NCBI GenBank assembly: GCA_021806045.1
Contig: JAJZDI010000019.1
Span: 5,262-64,777, forward strand
Length of the DNA stretch: 59,516 bases
Source: Actinomycetes bacterium
Lineage (GTDB): Bacteria; Actinomycetota; Acidimicrobiia; Acidimicrobiales; RAAP-2
Reading direction: 5' to 3'
Each line of letters begins with the position of its first letter. Positions within the stretch are counted from its first letter, which is position 1. Under the pieces are notes generated by a model that saw only the letters and a program-made list of their open reading frames with translations, was not told where the DNA came from and ran no database searches. The position numbers were made by a program, and so were the translations under genes. Positions 7,970-18,082 of this stretch are shown here, piece after piece.

Positions 7970-8935
7970 ATGCCGACCGTGCGAGTGGCCGTCTACGACC
8001 TCGGCAGCACATCGTTTCACCTGATGGTGGTGGATGCCGGGCGCGACGGCACGCTGGAGCCGGTGCTCCGTCGCAGGTCCTTCCTCCACCTCGGTGCGGA
8101 GGTGGCCCGCACCGGTTCGGTGGGGAGCGAACGCCTCGCCGCCGCCGTCCGCGCACTGCGGCGTCTCCATGCGGCGGCAGCCGCCGCCGGTCCCGACGTC
8201 ACCGTGGCGCTGGCCACCGCCGCCCTGCGCGACTCTGCGAACGGCAAGAGCGTGCTGCGCCGGTTCGAGGAGGTTCTCGAGGTGCCGATCCGGCTGCTCG
8301 ACGGGGGCGAGGAGGCACGCCTGTGCTTCGTCGGGCAGCGGGCGGGTGTGTGGACCGAACGCGGCCGGCCGGTGATCGGGCTGGACCTGGGGGGAGGGAG
8401 CCTCGAGGCCTGCGTGGGCGATGCGACCGAGATGCGTGCAGCGGTGAGCGTCCCCATCGGCACGGCCCGGATGGCGGAGGAGCTGGACCTGTCCGACCCG
8501 CCCACGCCCCGCCAGGTCCGCAAGCTCGCCCGCACGACCGCCTCCCGGCTGGGCCCGGTGCGTGCCCTGGTTGATGGCGAGCCCGAAGCCCGGCACCGGG
8601 CGCTGGCCAGCGGCGGGACCGTCCGGGCGCTGGCCCGGTTGGCCATGGGGCTGCACCGCCCGGCGCCGGCGGGTGGCGAGCTGCAGGTCAACCAGGTGGA
8701 GCTCCCCACGGGCCAGCTCCACCAGCTGACCGACCGCCTGGTGTCGCTGGACCTGGCTGGTCGGCTGGCACTGCCCGGGGTCCAACAGCGTCGAGCGGCC
8801 CTCCTGCCAGCGGGGGCGGTGATCCTGTCGGCGCTGGTCGACGAGCTCGGGCTCGAGCGCCTGGTGGTGAGCGACTGGGGGCTGCGCGAGGGGGCGGTCC
8901 TCGACGCGCTCAGGCCGGTGACGACGCGCGGTTGA
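7970..8935 (+). CDS. Ppx/GppA-family phosphatase
   Basis: A 321-residue protein of the actin-like ATPase superfamily. It has phosphate-1 YDLGSTSFHLMV at the N-terminus, the conserved GGEEARL (about residues 104-110), phosphate-2 GLDLGGGSLE (about 126-135) and ASGGTVRALARL (about 209). The family hydrolyses polyphosphate or pppGpp; which one this does cannot be read. It is about the length of the short actinobacterial Ppx forms and lacks the C-terminal HD-like domain of long GppA. TAGCGT lies seven bases before the ATG with no Shine-Dalgarno, suggesting a near-leaderless mRNA. It converges on the large GGDEF-EAL gene with 27 bases between. Confidence 0.92.
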   Translation: MPTVRVAVYDLGSTSFHLMVVDAGRDGTLEPVLRRRSFLHLGAEVARTGSVGSERLAAAVRALRRLHAAAAAAGPDVTVALATAALRDSANGKSVLRRFEEVLEVPIRLLDGGEEARLCFVGQRAGVWTERGRPVIGLDLGGGSLEACVGDATEMRAAVSVPIGTARMAEELDLSDPPTPRQVRKLARTTASRLGPVRALVDGEPEARHRALASGGTVRALARLAMGLHRPAPAGGELQVNQVELPTGQLHQLTDRLVSLDLAGRLALPGVQQRRAALLPAGAVILSALVDELGLERLVVSDWGLREGAVLDALRPVTTRG

Positions 8936-8962
8936 CGCCGGCTCGCATGTGTCCTCCGGGCG

Positions 8963-11900
8963 TCACGACGCCGTGCCGGAGGCGAGCCCGGGCATCTGCC
9001 CCCGCCCGCTCGCACGGTCGACCAGCATCCGCTCCACGTCGTTCGGCAGCAACGGGGGACTGAAGAAGAACCCCTGGGCGGTGGTGCAGCCCCGCTGGAG
9101 GAGGACGCGGCTCTGGTGGGACGTCTCCACGCCTTCGGCCATGCAGTCGAGGCCGAGCCGTTGGGCCATCGTCACGATGGCGGAGACAAGCCCGCTGCTC
9201 TCGCCCTCGGGCCCGAGGACCTGGACGAAGGACCGGTCGATCTTGAGGGTGCTGACAGGGAACGACCCGATCCGGTCGAGCGCCGACCGGCCGGCGCCGA
9301 AGTCGTCGATGGAGAAGCGCACGCCCAGGGAGCGCAGCCCCTCGACGTTGGCGCGGGCCATCCCGCTGGCGTCGAGCACGACCCGCTCGGTGATCTCGAG
9401 CTCGATGGTGGTCGGGTCGACACCGGTGTCGGCCAGCGTCTTCTGGACTGACTCGAGCAGCGAGGGATCGGCCAGGTCTCGCGACGCGACGTTGACCGAC
9501 AGGCGCAGCCGGGGCAGCCCGGCGGCCGCCCACCTGGCCAGCTGCTCGCAGCCCTGGCGCAGCACCCAGGCGTCGAGGGCCACGATCGCCTCGGAGCCTT
9601 CGACGGCGGGGATGAACGCCTCGGGCTCGAGGACGCCCTTGGTCGGGTGCCGCCACCTGACCAGTGCCTCGACCCCGACGACCTGGGTGGTCTGGAGGTC
9701 GATGTAGGGCTGGTAGAGGACGAAGAACTCTCCCTGGTCGAGCGCGCGGGGTATCTCCGTCTCGAGGTCGAGTGGGCCCGGACCGGGCGGCTCGGACTCG
9801 TCGAACAGCTGGAAGGTGTCCCGGCCCTTGCGCTTGGAGCGGTACATGGCCTCGTCGGCGCGGCTGAGGAGCTCGTCGAAGGTGTCGCCGTGGTCAGGGG
9901 TGAGGGCGATGCCGATGGAGGCAGACGCACGGACGTCGCGGTCGCCGATCTGGTACGGGGCGTGCAGCGCTTCGAGGGATCGGCGGGCCAGGTGCTCGAC
10001 GGCGTTGCGGTCGGTGAGCCCGGGCAGGAGCACGGCGAACTCGTCCCCGCCGAGGCGGGCGACCGTGTCCTGCCGGCGTACGGTGGCGCACAGTCGTTCA
10101 GCGACCTGGCGGATGAGCTCGTCCCCGGCGGCGTGGCCGTAGGTGTCGTTCACGTTCTTGAACCGGTCGAGGTCCACGAAGAACATGCATACCCCTTCGC
10201 CCACCCGGCGGGCCCGAACCAGCTCCTGGCTGACCCGGTCTTCGAGGAGGCGCCGGTTGGGGAGCCCGGTGAGGTCGTCGTGCCAGGCCATGTGGGAGAT
10301 CCGCTCCAGCAGCCTCGTGTTCTGGAAGGCGGTGACCGAGAGGTCGGCGATGCCTCCCAGTCGGGATCGCAGATCCTGGTCGGCGTTCTGGACGGCGCTG
10401 TGGGGGGCGCGGAAGTTGGCCGCCACCACACCGAGGAACTCGTCCCCGGCCATGAGCGGCGCGAGCAACGTCTTCGCCACGCCGGCCCGCTCGAGGAGCC
10501 CGATCACGATCGGGTCCGTGTCCGACGAGTCCAGCTCGAGGATGTCGTGCTGGCTGCGGATCTGGTCGAGGATCGGGGTGTCGGAGGGTCGCAGGGCGAT
10601 GCCGGGCCGCTCGGCCGGACCGTTCCACGAGGCGGGGAGGACCACGCCGGCGGTGCGGGCCCGCAGGACGAGCTCGGCGCGGTCGTCGTCCCACAACAGC
10701 ACGCTGGCATGGGAGCAGTCGAGGACTCGGGGGACGGCGTCGGCCAGGTTCTGCGCCACGTCGGCGGTGGTGGTGGCGCCCGAGAGCGCACGGGAGAAAT
10801 CGAGCAGGGCGCGCGCGGTGGCGTCGCTGCGCCGCGCCTCCTCGAGCGACGTCACGACATCGAGCGCGGTGGCCGCGTAGCCGGCGTAGAGACCGAGGAT
10901 GCGCCGCTCCGACTCGAAGAACTGCGACCCGGGCGGGTAGACGGCCGCCAGGCGCCCGTAGCGGCGCCGGGACGAGGCCACGTCAACGATCAGGCGGGAG
11001 CCTCCGGCGTCGTCGGGGTGCTCCCGCCACAGTTCGTTGGCCAGGGCCTGGGCCTCGGCCAGTTCGAAGCCGTGATGGTGGAGCTGGACGGGGGCGTCGG
11101 GAGCGGTACGCACGACGAGGAGGTGGCGGGGGGCGCTCACCGCGTGCGCGGCCCGGGTCGTGATCCGGTCGAGGAGGGTGGTGATGTCCTGGTCGGAGAG
11201 GAGCTCCGCTGCCGTCGAGAAGACGTCGTCGAGACGCTCGCCCATGTGGGCCAGCTGCGCTTTCAACTGGCCGATCCGGGTGCCGTCGTCGACGTCGAGC
11301 TCGGGTCGCATCTCGTCGACCCGGTCGTCGCTCCAGGCGGCCGTGTAGAGGCTGGTCCGCTCGTCGACGAACGATCGCCACTGGCGGGCCTCCCACGCCA
11401 CCGAGTACAGGCAGAACCGGCCCCCCCGGGCCTGGCACTCGGACTCGGTCACCAGCGCGGGCACCAGTCCGAAGAGCACGGGCACCTGGGACAGGACGCC
11501 GCGGGTGAAGTCGCACAGCTGCACGTGGCGGGTGAAACCGGGACGGGTGACCGCCCGGATCACCGCGTGCGCCTCCCCGACCTCGAGCGGTTCGGTGATC
11601 GAGACGGTGTTGAACTTGGCCATCGCCGCCGTCACGTTCTCGAGGAGGGCGGTGGGCGAGCCGAGGGCCCGCAACCGGTCGGCCACCCCCGAACCGTCCC
11701 GCTCCAGGAGCATCTCTTCGCCGATGTGGAGGCCGACGGCGTTGTCCCCGGCCACCAGGGTGGCCGCTCCGAAGAGGGAGACCGCCTCGTCGTGGGTGCT
11801 CCACCCGGTGACGTCCTGGAGCTCGTCGACCGAACGCCGCTCGCCGGCGAAGGCCAGCATCTGGCGCACCCCCTCGTCGCCCACCCGCCCGCGTACGTAG

Positions 11901-11983
11901 CGCACGAGCGCGGCGGTGACGGCGCCGGACACGTCCTGTCGGGTCGCGCCGGCCCGCTGCGATCTCGGGCTGCCGATCGTCAT
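8963..11983 (-). CDS. Multidomain GGDEF-EAL protein with GAF and V4R-like sensor regions
   Basis: The start is ATG 11983, preceded by GGGAGGTG; the frame is open further upstream without a good start. The protein has about 1006 residues. Residues 1-240 form a helical sensor region with ESECQARGGRFC near 180, reminiscent of V4R-type ligand domains (uncertain). Two GAF-like regions follow (about 255-375 and 385-540), then GGDEF near 644 (RLGGDEF) with an RRQD inhibitory site exactly five residues before it, and EAL from about 770 (EALVRW, VNVASRDL, IDDFGAG, AEGVET). The usual EITES is EITER. Both catalytic domains look intact. No membrane segments are seen. It is the second c-di-GMP enzyme within 8 kb. 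Confidence 0.93.
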   Translation of the reverse strand: MTIGSPRSQRAGATRQDVSGAVTAALVRYVRGRVGDEGVRQMLAFAGERRSVDELQDVTGWSTHDEAVSLFGAATLVAGDNAVGLHIGEEMLLERDGSGVADRLRALGSPTALLENVTAAMAKFNTVSITEPLEVGEAHAVIRAVTRPGFTRHVQLCDFTRGVLSQVPVLFGLVPALVTESECQARGGRFCLYSVAWEARQWRSFVDERTSLYTAAWSDDRVDEMRPELDVDDGTRIGQLKAQLAHMGERLDDVFSTAAELLSDQDITTLLDRITTRAAHAVSAPRHLLVVRTAPDAPVQLHHHGFELAEAQALANELWREHPDDAGGSRLIVDVASSRRRYGRLAAVYPPGSQFFESERRILGLYAGYAATALDVVTSLEEARRSDATARALLDFSRALSGATTTADVAQNLADAVPRVLDCSHASVLLWDDDRAELVLRARTAGVVLPASWNGPAERPGIALRPSDTPILDQIRSQHDILELDSSDTDPIVIGLLERAGVAKTLLAPLMAGDEFLGVVAANFRAPHSAVQNADQDLRSRLGGIADLSVTAFQNTRLLERISHMAWHDDLTGLPNRRLLEDRVSQELVRARRVGEGVCMFFVDLDRFKNVNDTYGHAAGDELIRQVAERLCATVRRQDTVARLGGDEFAVLLPGLTDRNAVEHLARRSLEALHAPYQIGDRDVRASASIGIALTPDHGDTFDELLSRADEAMYRSKRKGRDTFQLFDESEPPGPGPLDLETEIPRALDQGEFFVLYQPYIDLQTTQVVGVEALVRWRHPTKGVLEPEAFIPAVEGSEAIVALDAWVLRQGCEQLARWAAAGLPRLRLSVNVASRDLADPSLLESVQKTLADTGVDPTTIELEITERVVLDASGMARANVEGLRSLGVRFSIDDFGAGRSALDRIGSFPVSTLKIDRSFVQVLGPEGESSGLVSAIVTMAQRLGLDCMAEGVETSHQSRVLLQRGCTTAQGFFFSPPLLPNDVERMLVDRASGRGQMPGLASGTAS

Positions 11984-12177
11984 CGGGGGCGATTCACCTC
12001 CCTGGAACCGCCGGCGCGCGGGTACACAGTGGCCTCCGCCAGGCCGGTATGACGTTGCCCGACAGGCGGCCGACCATGGGCCAAGACGGCGCATCATGCG
12101 CCGGCCCGGGACGGCCTTCGTCGAACGATCCCACCAGAACTGCGAACGTGTTCCAACAGTACCAGCCCCGGCCTGCC

Positions 12178-12183
12178 TAGGCT
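12178..12183 (+). promoter_or_regulatory. -10 box of the glutathione peroxidase gene (leaderless)
   Basis: TAGGCT ends exactly six bases before the ATG at 12190, placing the transcription start at or next to the start codon. No Shine-Dalgarno sequence is present. Confidence 0.55.
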
Positions 12184-12189
12184 CGGTCC

Positions 12190-12678
12190 ATGACGATCTA
12201 CGAACACGCCATCGCCACCCTGGAGGGCACGCCCTCCTCGCTCGCCCCCTACCGGGGCCGTGCCCTGCTCCTCGTCAACGTCGCGTCCAAGTGTGGCCTC
12301 ACCCCCCAGTACGCCGGACTCGAGGAGCTGCAGCGCACCTACGGGGACCGCGGGCTGACCGTGATCGGGTTCCCGTGCAACCAGTTCGCCGGCCAGGAGC
12401 CGGGCAGCGCCGAGGAGATCGCCACCTTCTGCTCGACCACCTACGGCGTGAGCTTCCCCCTGTTCGAGAAGGTGGACGTGAACGGCGACGACCGCCACCC
12501 CATCTTCGCCGAGCTCACGTCGGTCGCCGATGCCGAGGGTGTCGCCGGCGACGTCCAGTGGAACTTCGAGAAGTTCCTGGTCGCTCCGGACGGAAGCGTC
12601 GCCGCCCGGTTCCGGCCGGCGGTCACCCCGGAGGACCCGGCGCTGGTTGCCGCCATCGAGGCCGTCCTTCCCGGCTGA
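12190..12678 (+). CDS. Glutathione peroxidase-family thiol peroxidase
   Basis: A 162-residue protein of the thioredoxin-fold glutathione peroxidase family. It contains NVASKCGLTPQY with the peroxidatic Cys35, then FPCNQFAGQEP and WNFEKFLV, which supply the Gln, Trp and Asn of the catalytic tetrad. It uses cysteine, not selenocysteine. Relatives of this type usually draw electrons from thioredoxin, and FPCNQF carries a second Cys that could resolve the sulfenate. It is cytoplasmic with no signal peptide and detoxifies H2O2 or organic hydroperoxides. It is monocistronic, with its own -10 box and a leaderless-type start. Confidence 0.95.
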   Translation: MTIYEHAIATLEGTPSSLAPYRGRALLLVNVASKCGLTPQYAGLEELQRTYGDRGLTVIGFPCNQFAGQEPGSAEEIATFCSTTYGVSFPLFEKVDVNGDDRHPIFAELTSVADAEGVAGDVQWNFEKFLVAPDGSVAARFRPAVTPEDPALVAAIEAVLPG

Positions 12679-12748
12679 GGGTTCCGTCGGAGCGGCCCGG
12701 CTCGCCCTCCGGGCCCGGCTCGAAGCCCGGGTCGACGCGAGCGGGCGG

Positions 12749-12754
12749 TAGACT
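12749..12754 (+). promoter_or_regulatory. -10 box of tig
   Basis: TAGACT ends ten bases before the trigger-factor ATG at 12765. An mRNA leader of about four bases is implied, with no room for a Shine-Dalgarno sequence. Confidence 0.4.
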
Positions 12755-12764
12755 TCATGCTCCT

Positions 12765-14165
12765 ATGCGAGCCACCGCCGCCCCCGAGGGGGACAACAGG
12801 GTCCGACTGTCCGTAGCGCTCGACGAGGCGGAGGTGGACGACGCGCTCGACGGCGTGGTCCGGCGCCTGGCCCGCCAGGTGCGGGTCCCCGGGTTCCGGC
12901 CCGGGAAGGTGCCACGCCGGGTGCTCGAGGCCCGGATGGGGGGTGCCGCCGCCCTGCGGGGGGAGGCCCTGCGTGACGCACTGCCGGACTTCTACGCCCG
13001 AGCCGTCGTCGACACCGAGATCGACCCCATCGCCGCTCCGTCGATCGACATCACCTCCGGCGACGAGGCGGGGCCGGTGACCTTTGACGCCGTGGTGGAG
13101 GTGCGGCCCACCGTCGCCATCCCCGGGTACGGCGGGCTCGTCGTCACCGTGCCCTCGCTCGACGTCCCCGACGACGAGGTCGCCGCCCAGATCGACAGGA
13201 TGCGAGCGACGACGGGCGAGCTGCGCGAGGTCGACCGGCCGGTGCAGGCGGACGACCGGGTCACGATCGACATCGTGGGCACGCGCCAGCCGGCGGACGG
13301 CGGCGGTGCCGCTCCTGGCGACGACGACCTCCGGGTGGACGACCTCGTCTACGAGGTGGGCTCCGGCACCGTGGTGCCCGAGCTCGACGACCACCTGGTC
13401 GGCACCCGTTCGGGCGACACGTTCACCTTCACCTCCGAGGTCGGCGCCCCGGCCACCGCCATCGAGTTCACCGTCACCGTGGGCCAGGTCCAGGAGCTCG
13501 TGCTCCCCGAGGCCGACGACGCCTGGGCGGCCGAGGCGTCCGAGTTCGCCACGATCGACGAGCTGGTCGCCGACGTGACGGACCGCATCCGCCGGATGCG
13601 GGTCCTCCAGGCGCGCCTCAGCCTGCGCGAGCGCTCCCTCGACGCCCTCGTCGCCCTGGTCGTCGACGAGGTTCCCGCCGTGCTGGTGGAGGACGAGCTC
13701 CGTGAGCGCCTCCACGAGCTCGGGCACCAGCTCGAGCGTCAGGGCATGGACGTCGCCGGGTTCCTGGCCGCCACCGGTCGTGACGAGGCGGCCTTCGTCG
13801 CCGAGCTGCGTGAGTCAGCCGAGCGCAACGTCAAGGCCGACCTGGCCCTGCGGGCCCTGGCCGACGCGGAGTCGATCGAGGTGACCGACGACGAGCTCGA
13901 CGAGGAGCTGGCGGCCACGGCCGAACGCCTGGGGATCCCGGCGGCCCAGGCGCGCGCCGAGCTCGAGCGGGCCGGACGGCTGGCGACGGTACGCTCGGAC
14001 CAGCGAAAGGCAAAGGCACTGCGCTGGCTCGAGGACAACGTGGACGTGGTCGACGACGAGGGCAACCCGGTGTCGCGGGACCTGCTCCGTGGCGAGAGCG
14101 GCGGGTCGGGCGGCGACGAGGGGCAGGGCGAGGGTGGTTCGGACGAGGAGGATGGAGGACGATGA
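12765..14165 (+). CDS. tig: Trigger factor, ribosome-associated chaperone
   Basis: A 466-residue trigger factor. The N-terminal ribosome-binding domain carries [11 protein letters not shown] (about residues 44-54), which docks on ribosomal protein L23. The PPIase-like middle domain begins near 160 ([12 protein letters not shown]). The helical C-terminal chaperone domain runs from about 250, and a Gly/Glu/Asp-rich tail ends the protein. The start is ATG 12765; a nearby upstream ATG is out of frame. The stop overlaps the clpP start by 4 bases, so folding and degradation functions are coupled, as in the tig-clp clusters of many bacteria. Confidence 0.96.
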   Translation: MRATAAPEGDNRVRLSVALDEAEVDDALDGVVRRLARQVRVPGFRPGKVPRRVLEARMGGAAALRGEALRDALPDFYARAVVDTEIDPIAAPSIDITSGDEAGPVTFDAVVEVRPTVAIPGYGGLVVTVPSLDVPDDEVAAQIDRMRATTGELREVDRPVQADDRVTIDIVGTRQPADGGGAAPGDDDLRVDDLVYEVGSGTVVPELDDHLVGTRSGDTFTFTSEVGAPATAIEFTVTVGQVQELVLPEADDAWAAEASEFATIDELVADVTDRIRRMRVLQARLSLRERSLDALVALVVDEVPAVLVEDELRERLHELGHQLERQGMDVAGFLAATGRDEAAFVAELRESAERNVKADLALRALADAESIEVTDDELDEELAATAERLGIPAAQARAELERAGRLATVRSDQRKAKALRWLEDNVDVVDDEGNPVSRDLLRGESGGSGGDEGQGEGGSDEEDGGR

Positions 14166-14812
14166 CGACGCACGGGACGGGCACCCCAGGTGCCCAGGCC
14201 TACAGCGTGCCCTGGGTGGTCGAGTCGACGAGCCGGGGTGAGCGCAACTACGACCTCTATTCGCGCCTGCTGAAGGAGCGGATCATCTTCCTCGGCACGC
14301 CGATCAACGACGCGGTGGCCAACCTGGTCTGTGCCCAGCTGCTCTTCCTCGAGTCGGAGGAGGCGGACAAGGACATCCACCTCTACATCAACTCGCCGGG
14401 CGGGGACATCACCGCCCTGTTCGCCATCTACGACACCCTGAAGTACATCAAGCCCGACACGTCCACGTTCTGCTTCGGGCAGGCCGCCTCCGCCGCTGCC
14501 GTGCTCCTGGGCGCGGGCACCCGCGGCAAGCGGTTCGCCCTGCCCCACGCCCGCATCCTGCTCCACCAGCCCTTCGGCGGCGTCGAGGGCCAGGCGAGCG
14601 ACATCGAGCTCCAGGCGAAGGAGATCCTGCGGATGCGCGACCTCCTCAACACGATGCTGTCCAACGACACCGGCCAGCCGGTGGAGAAGGTGGCGAAGGA
14701 CACCGACCGCGACTTCATCATGTCGGCCGACGAGGCGGTGGCCTACGGTCTGATCGACGAGGTCCTCACCGCACGTGACGCGCTGGCCGTCGAGGCCGTC
14801 GGGGCGGCCTGA
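14162..14812 (+). CDS. clpP: ATP-dependent Clp protease proteolytic subunit
   Basis: A 216-residue serine peptidase subunit. The catalytic Ser is in GQAASAAAV (about residue 108), His in HARILLHQP (about 133) and Asp in [12 protein letters not shown] (about 182). It forms the barrel that ClpX feeds. The ATG overlaps the tig TGA by 4 bases. Actinobacteria usually carry two adjacent clpP genes, and here only one lies between tig and clpX. The [20 protein letters not shown] start and the [11 protein letters not shown] segment resemble ClpP2 more than ClpP1 in my judgement. Confidence 0.96.
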   Translation: MTTHGTGTPGAQAYSVPWVVESTSRGERNYDLYSRLLKERIIFLGTPINDAVANLVCAQLLFLESEEADKDIHLYINSPGGDITALFAIYDTLKYIKPDTSTFCFGQAASAAAVLLGAGTRGKRFALPHARILLHQPFGGVEGQASDIELQAKEILRMRDLLNTMLSNDTGQPVEKVAKDTDRDFIMSADEAVAYGLIDEVLTARDALAVEAVGAA

Positions 14813-14970
14813 CCCATGACCGTCGTCCGATGGCGTGCCGGCCAACCGGTAGGGTTTGAGGGCCGGACCACACGCAGGCCGGTCGAGCTCGCTGCGACCT
14901 CGGGGAACGCCACCCCGGGGGACCTGCGGACCGACCGCTGGGCCATGGGCTGAGGAGCAAGGGGAGCGAC

Positions 14971-16251
14971 GTGGCGAAGTTCGGAGACGGGGGCGACCTG
15001 GTGAAGTGCAGCTTCTGCGGCAAGTCGCAGAAGCAGGTGAAGAAGCTCATCGCCGGTCCGGGTGTCTACATCTGTGACGAGTGCATCGAGCTCTGCAACG
15101 ACATCATCGCCGAGGAACTGGCCGACACGGCCGAGCTGAGCTTCGAGGAGCTGCCCAAGCCCAAGGAGATCTTCGAGTTCCTGAACGACTACGTCATCGG
15201 GCAGGAGTACGCCAAGAAGATCCTGTCGGTCGCCGTCTACAACCACTACAAGCGGGTCCAGGCCGGCGCCCAGGGCCACGACGGGGACGTCGAGCTGGCC
15301 AAGTCGAACATCCTGCTGCTCGGCCCGACGGGGTGCGGCAAGACCCTCCTGGCCCAGACCCTGGCCCGCATGCTGAACGTCCCCTTCGCCATCGCTGACG
15401 CGACGGCGCTCACCGAGGCCGGTTACGTGGGCGAGGACGTGGAGAACATCCTGCTCAAGCTGATCCAGGCGGCCGACTACGACGTGAAGCGGGCCGAGAC
15501 CGGCATCATCTACATCGACGAGATCGACAAGATCGCCCGCAAGTCGGAGAACCCGTCGATCACCCGTGACGTCTCCGGCGAGGGTGTCCAGCAGGCGCTG
15601 CTGAAGATCCTCGAGGGGACCACCGCCCTGGTGCCGCCCCAGGGCGGGCGGAAGCACCCCCACCAGGAATTCATCCAGATCGACACCACCAACATCCTCT
15701 TCATCTGCGGGGGCGCCTTCGCCGGTCTCGACAAGATCATCGAGAACCGGATCGGTCGCAAGGGCATCGGGTTCCGGGCGGACGTGCGCAAGAGCACCGA
15801 GCGCGACGACTCGGAGATCCTCCGGCACGTCCTCCCCGAGGACCTCATGAAGTTCGGTCTGATCCCCGAGTTCATCGGTCGCCTCCCGGTGGTGGGCGCC
15901 GTCTCCCACCTCTACAAGGAGGCGCTCATCCGCATCCTGGTGGAGCCGAAGAACGCCCTCACCCGGCAGTACAAGCGGGTGTTCGAACTGGACCACGTGG
16001 AACTGGAGCTGACCGACGACGCCCTCGAGGCGGTGGCCGAGCAGGCGCTGCTGCGGGGAACGGGCGCCCGCGGGCTGCGGGCCATCCTGGAGGAGGTCCT
16101 CCTCGAGGTGATGTACGACCTGCCGAGCCGGACCGACGTCTCGAAGTGCGTGGTCGACCGTGCCGTGGTCCTGGACAAGGTGCATCCCACCCTGGTGCCC
16201 CTCAACACGCCACCGGCCAAGTCGACGCGTACGCGCCGCGCCGCCTCGTAG
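14971..16251 (+). CDS. clpX: ATP-dependent Clp protease ATPase subunit ClpX
   Basis: A 426-residue AAA+ unfoldase with a GTG start preceded by AGGGGAG. The N-terminal C4 zinc domain has CSFC (about 11-14) and CDEC (about 33-36). Walker A is GPTGCGKT (about 118) and Walker B IIYIDEID. It keeps the pore motif GYVG, the RKH loop (GGRKHPH) and the ClpP-binding IGF within KGIGF. Length is typical. A 158-base gap separates it from clpP and contains TAGGGT at 14850, so clpX may have its own weak promoter. Confidence 0.97.
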   Translation: MAKFGDGGDLVKCSFCGKSQKQVKKLIAGPGVYICDECIELCNDIIAEELADTAELSFEELPKPKEIFEFLNDYVIGQEYAKKILSVAVYNHYKRVQAGAQGHDGDVELAKSNILLLGPTGCGKTLLAQTLARMLNVPFAIADATALTEAGYVGEDVENILLKLIQAADYDVKRAETGIIYIDEIDKIARKSENPSITRDVSGEGVQQALLKILEGTTALVPPQGGRKHPHQEFIQIDTTNILFICGGAFAGLDKIIENRIGRKGIGFRADVRKSTERDDSEILRHVLPEDLMKFGLIPEFIGRLPVVGAVSHLYKEALIRILVEPKNALTRQYKRVFELDHVELELTDDALEAVAEQALLRGTGARGLRAILEEVLLEVMYDLPSRTDVSKCVVDRAVVLDKVHPTLVPLNTPPAKSTRTRRAAS

Positions 16252-16267
16252 CGTCTGGATCTCAAGC

Positions 16268-17659
16268 GTGCCGGAGAGCCGGGACACGCCCGGCACGGAC
16301 GGGTTCGACGACCTCGAGAGCGCACTCCGCTGGCTCGACGGTCACATCGACTTCGAGTCGATCACGCCTTCGCGCCGGTCGCTCCCCACCCTGGAGCGGA
16401 TGCGTGCCCTGATGGACCTGCTCGGCGAGCCGCAGGCGGCCGCGCCCGTCGTCCACGTGACGGGCACCAACGGCAAGGGGTCGACGGCGGCCATGATCAC
16501 GACGCTGCTGATGGCCCACGGGCTCACGGTGGGCACCTACGCCAGCCCCAACCTGGTGCGGGTCAACGAGCGCATCCAGCGCAACGGCGAGCCGATCGAC
16601 GACGAGGACCTGGTGGCCGTGCTGGCGTCGCTGGCCCGGATCGAACCGCTGCTGAACGAGCGCCCGACCCGGTTCGAGCTGCTCACGGCGGCCGCGTTCA
16701 CCTGGTTCGCCGACGAGGCGGTGGACGTCGCCGTGGTGGAGGTGGGCCTGGGCGGCAGGTGGGACTGCACCAACGTGGCCGACGGTGCGGTGGCCGTCGT
16801 CACCAACATCAGCTTCGACCACACCGAGATCCTGGGCCCCACGTTGGCCGACATCGCTGCGGACAAGGCGGGGATCTTCAAGCGGGGCTGCCGGGCCGTG
16901 GTGGGGGAGACGGATCCCGAGCTGGCCGACCAGCTGCGGCGGGCGGCGACGGGCGCCGGTGCGGCCGAGGTGTGGATGCGGGGCACCGCCTTCGGGTGCA
17001 CCGCCAACCTGCCCGCGGTCGGGGGGCGGGTGGTCGACGTCTTCACCCCGGCGGGGAACATCGACGGTGTGATGGTTCCCCTCCACGGGGCCCATCAGGG
17101 CGAGAACGCCGCCGTGGCCGTGGCGGCTGTGGAAGCGCTCCTTGGCGGTCCTCTCGATGCCGATGTGGTGGCCGAGGGACTGGGCGCGGTCAGCATCCCG
17201 GGTCGCCTTGAGGTGGTGGGTCGCCGCCCGCTTGTCGTCCTCGACGGAGCCCACAACGTCGCCGGGATGCGGGCACTGGCGCGGACGCTGGTCGAGGAGC
17301 TGGCCGTCCCCGGAGAGACGGTGGCGGTGGTGGGCATGCTCCGCGGGAGGGACCCGGTGGCCATGCTCGAGGAGCTCGTCACCGCCGGCGTCCGGTCGGT
17401 GATCGTGTGCGAGCCGGCGTCGCCCAGGGCGCTGCCGGCCGGCGTGGTCGCCGAGGCGGCCGCCGGGCTGGGCATGCGGGTCTCCGTCGTACCGGACGCG
17501 GCCGACGCGCTGGCCATGGCCGCCGCATCGGCGGGTGAGGACGACGCCGTCGTCGCGTGCGGCTCGCTCTACGTCGTGGGGAGCGTGCGTTCCAGGCTCG
17601 TCGACGATGTGCAGCCGCCCAGGGGCGACCTGGCCGGCGGTGCCGCGAGCATGCGCTAA
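16268..17659 (+). CDS. folC: Bifunctional folylpolyglutamate/dihydrofolate synthase
   Basis: A 463-residue Mur-ligase-family enzyme that adds glutamate to folates, and in bacteria often also makes dihydrofolate. It has the P-loop VTGTNGKGST (about residue 66), GLGGRWDCTN, the NISFDHTEILG segment, DKAGIFK, and LDGAHNVAG where DGAHN is usual. I take GTG 16268, 16 bases after clpX; no clear Shine-Dalgarno is visible. An ATG at 16160 would overlap clpX by 92 bases and is unlikely. The valS gene that often sits between clpX and folC in Actinobacteria is not here. Confidence 0.93.
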   Translation: MPESRDTPGTDGFDDLESALRWLDGHIDFESITPSRRSLPTLERMRALMDLLGEPQAAAPVVHVTGTNGKGSTAAMITTLLMAHGLTVGTYASPNLVRVNERIQRNGEPIDDEDLVAVLASLARIEPLLNERPTRFELLTAAAFTWFADEAVDVAVVEVGLGGRWDCTNVADGAVAVVTNISFDHTEILGPTLADIAADKAGIFKRGCRAVVGETDPELADQLRRAATGAGAAEVWMRGTAFGCTANLPAVGGRVVDVFTPAGNIDGVMVPLHGAHQGENAAVAVAAVEALLGGPLDADVVAEGLGAVSIPGRLEVVGRRPLVVLDGAHNVAGMRALARTLVEELAVPGETVAVVGMLRGRDPVAMLEELVTAGVRSVIVCEPASPRALPAGVVAEAAAGLGMRVSVVPDAADALAMAAASAGEDDAVVACGSLYVVGSVRSRLVDDVQPPRGDLAGGAASMR

Positions 17660-17671
17660 CCTGCCCGCCCC

Positions 17672-18082
17672 GTGGGACGCACACTGGTCATCTGCAAGCC
17701 CGATGCCGTCGAACGTGGGTTGGTCGGCGAGATCGTCGGCCGCCTCGAGCGCAAGGGGCTCCACCTGGTCGCCGCCGAACTACGGACGATCGCACCCGAG
17801 GTGGCCCAGCGCCACTACGCCGAGCACGACGGCAAGCCGTTCTTCGGCGAGCTGGTGGCGTTCATCACCCGCTCGCCGGCCATGGTGATGGTCGTCGAGG
17901 GGCCGGAGGACACCTTCAAGGTCGTGCGGACCCTGATGGGGGTCACCAACCCGGTCGAGGCCGCGCCGGGGACGATCCGTGGCGATCTCGCCCTCTCGAC
18001 GGGGGAGAACCTGGTCCACGGGTCGGACTCGCCGGAGTCGGCCGAGCGGGAGATCGCGCTGTTCTTCCCCGCTCTGGTCTGA
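17672..18082 (+). CDS. ndk: Nucleoside diphosphate kinase
   Basis: A 136-residue NDK that balances NTP and dNTP pools. Its landmarks are [18 protein letters not shown], an N-terminal ATP-site segment with Lys, and [16 protein letters not shown], which contains the phospho-accepting His near residue 116. The GTG start is 12 bases after folC. TAACCT, which includes the folC stop, ends nine bases before the GTG, so the gene may also have its own short-leader promoter. Confidence 0.97.
   Translation: MGRTLVICKPDAVERGLVGEIVGRLERKGLHLVAAELRTIAPEVAQRHYAEHDGKPFFGELVAFITRSPAMVMVVEGPEDTFKVVRTLMGVTNPVEAAPGTIRGDLALSTGENLVHGSDSPESAEREIALFFPALV

Noticed and set aside
9647-12052. A plus-strand open frame of about 800 codons
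   Set aside because: It is antisense to the GGDEF-EAL gene, whose domains are clear. Its composition (Gly/Glu/Val/Arg runs) is that of a GC-rich shadow frame.
11916-12764. A long N-terminal extension of trigger factor through the peroxidase gene
   Set aside because: The extension is out of frame with the clear glutathione peroxidase and has no domain. The TF family start at 12765 is typical.
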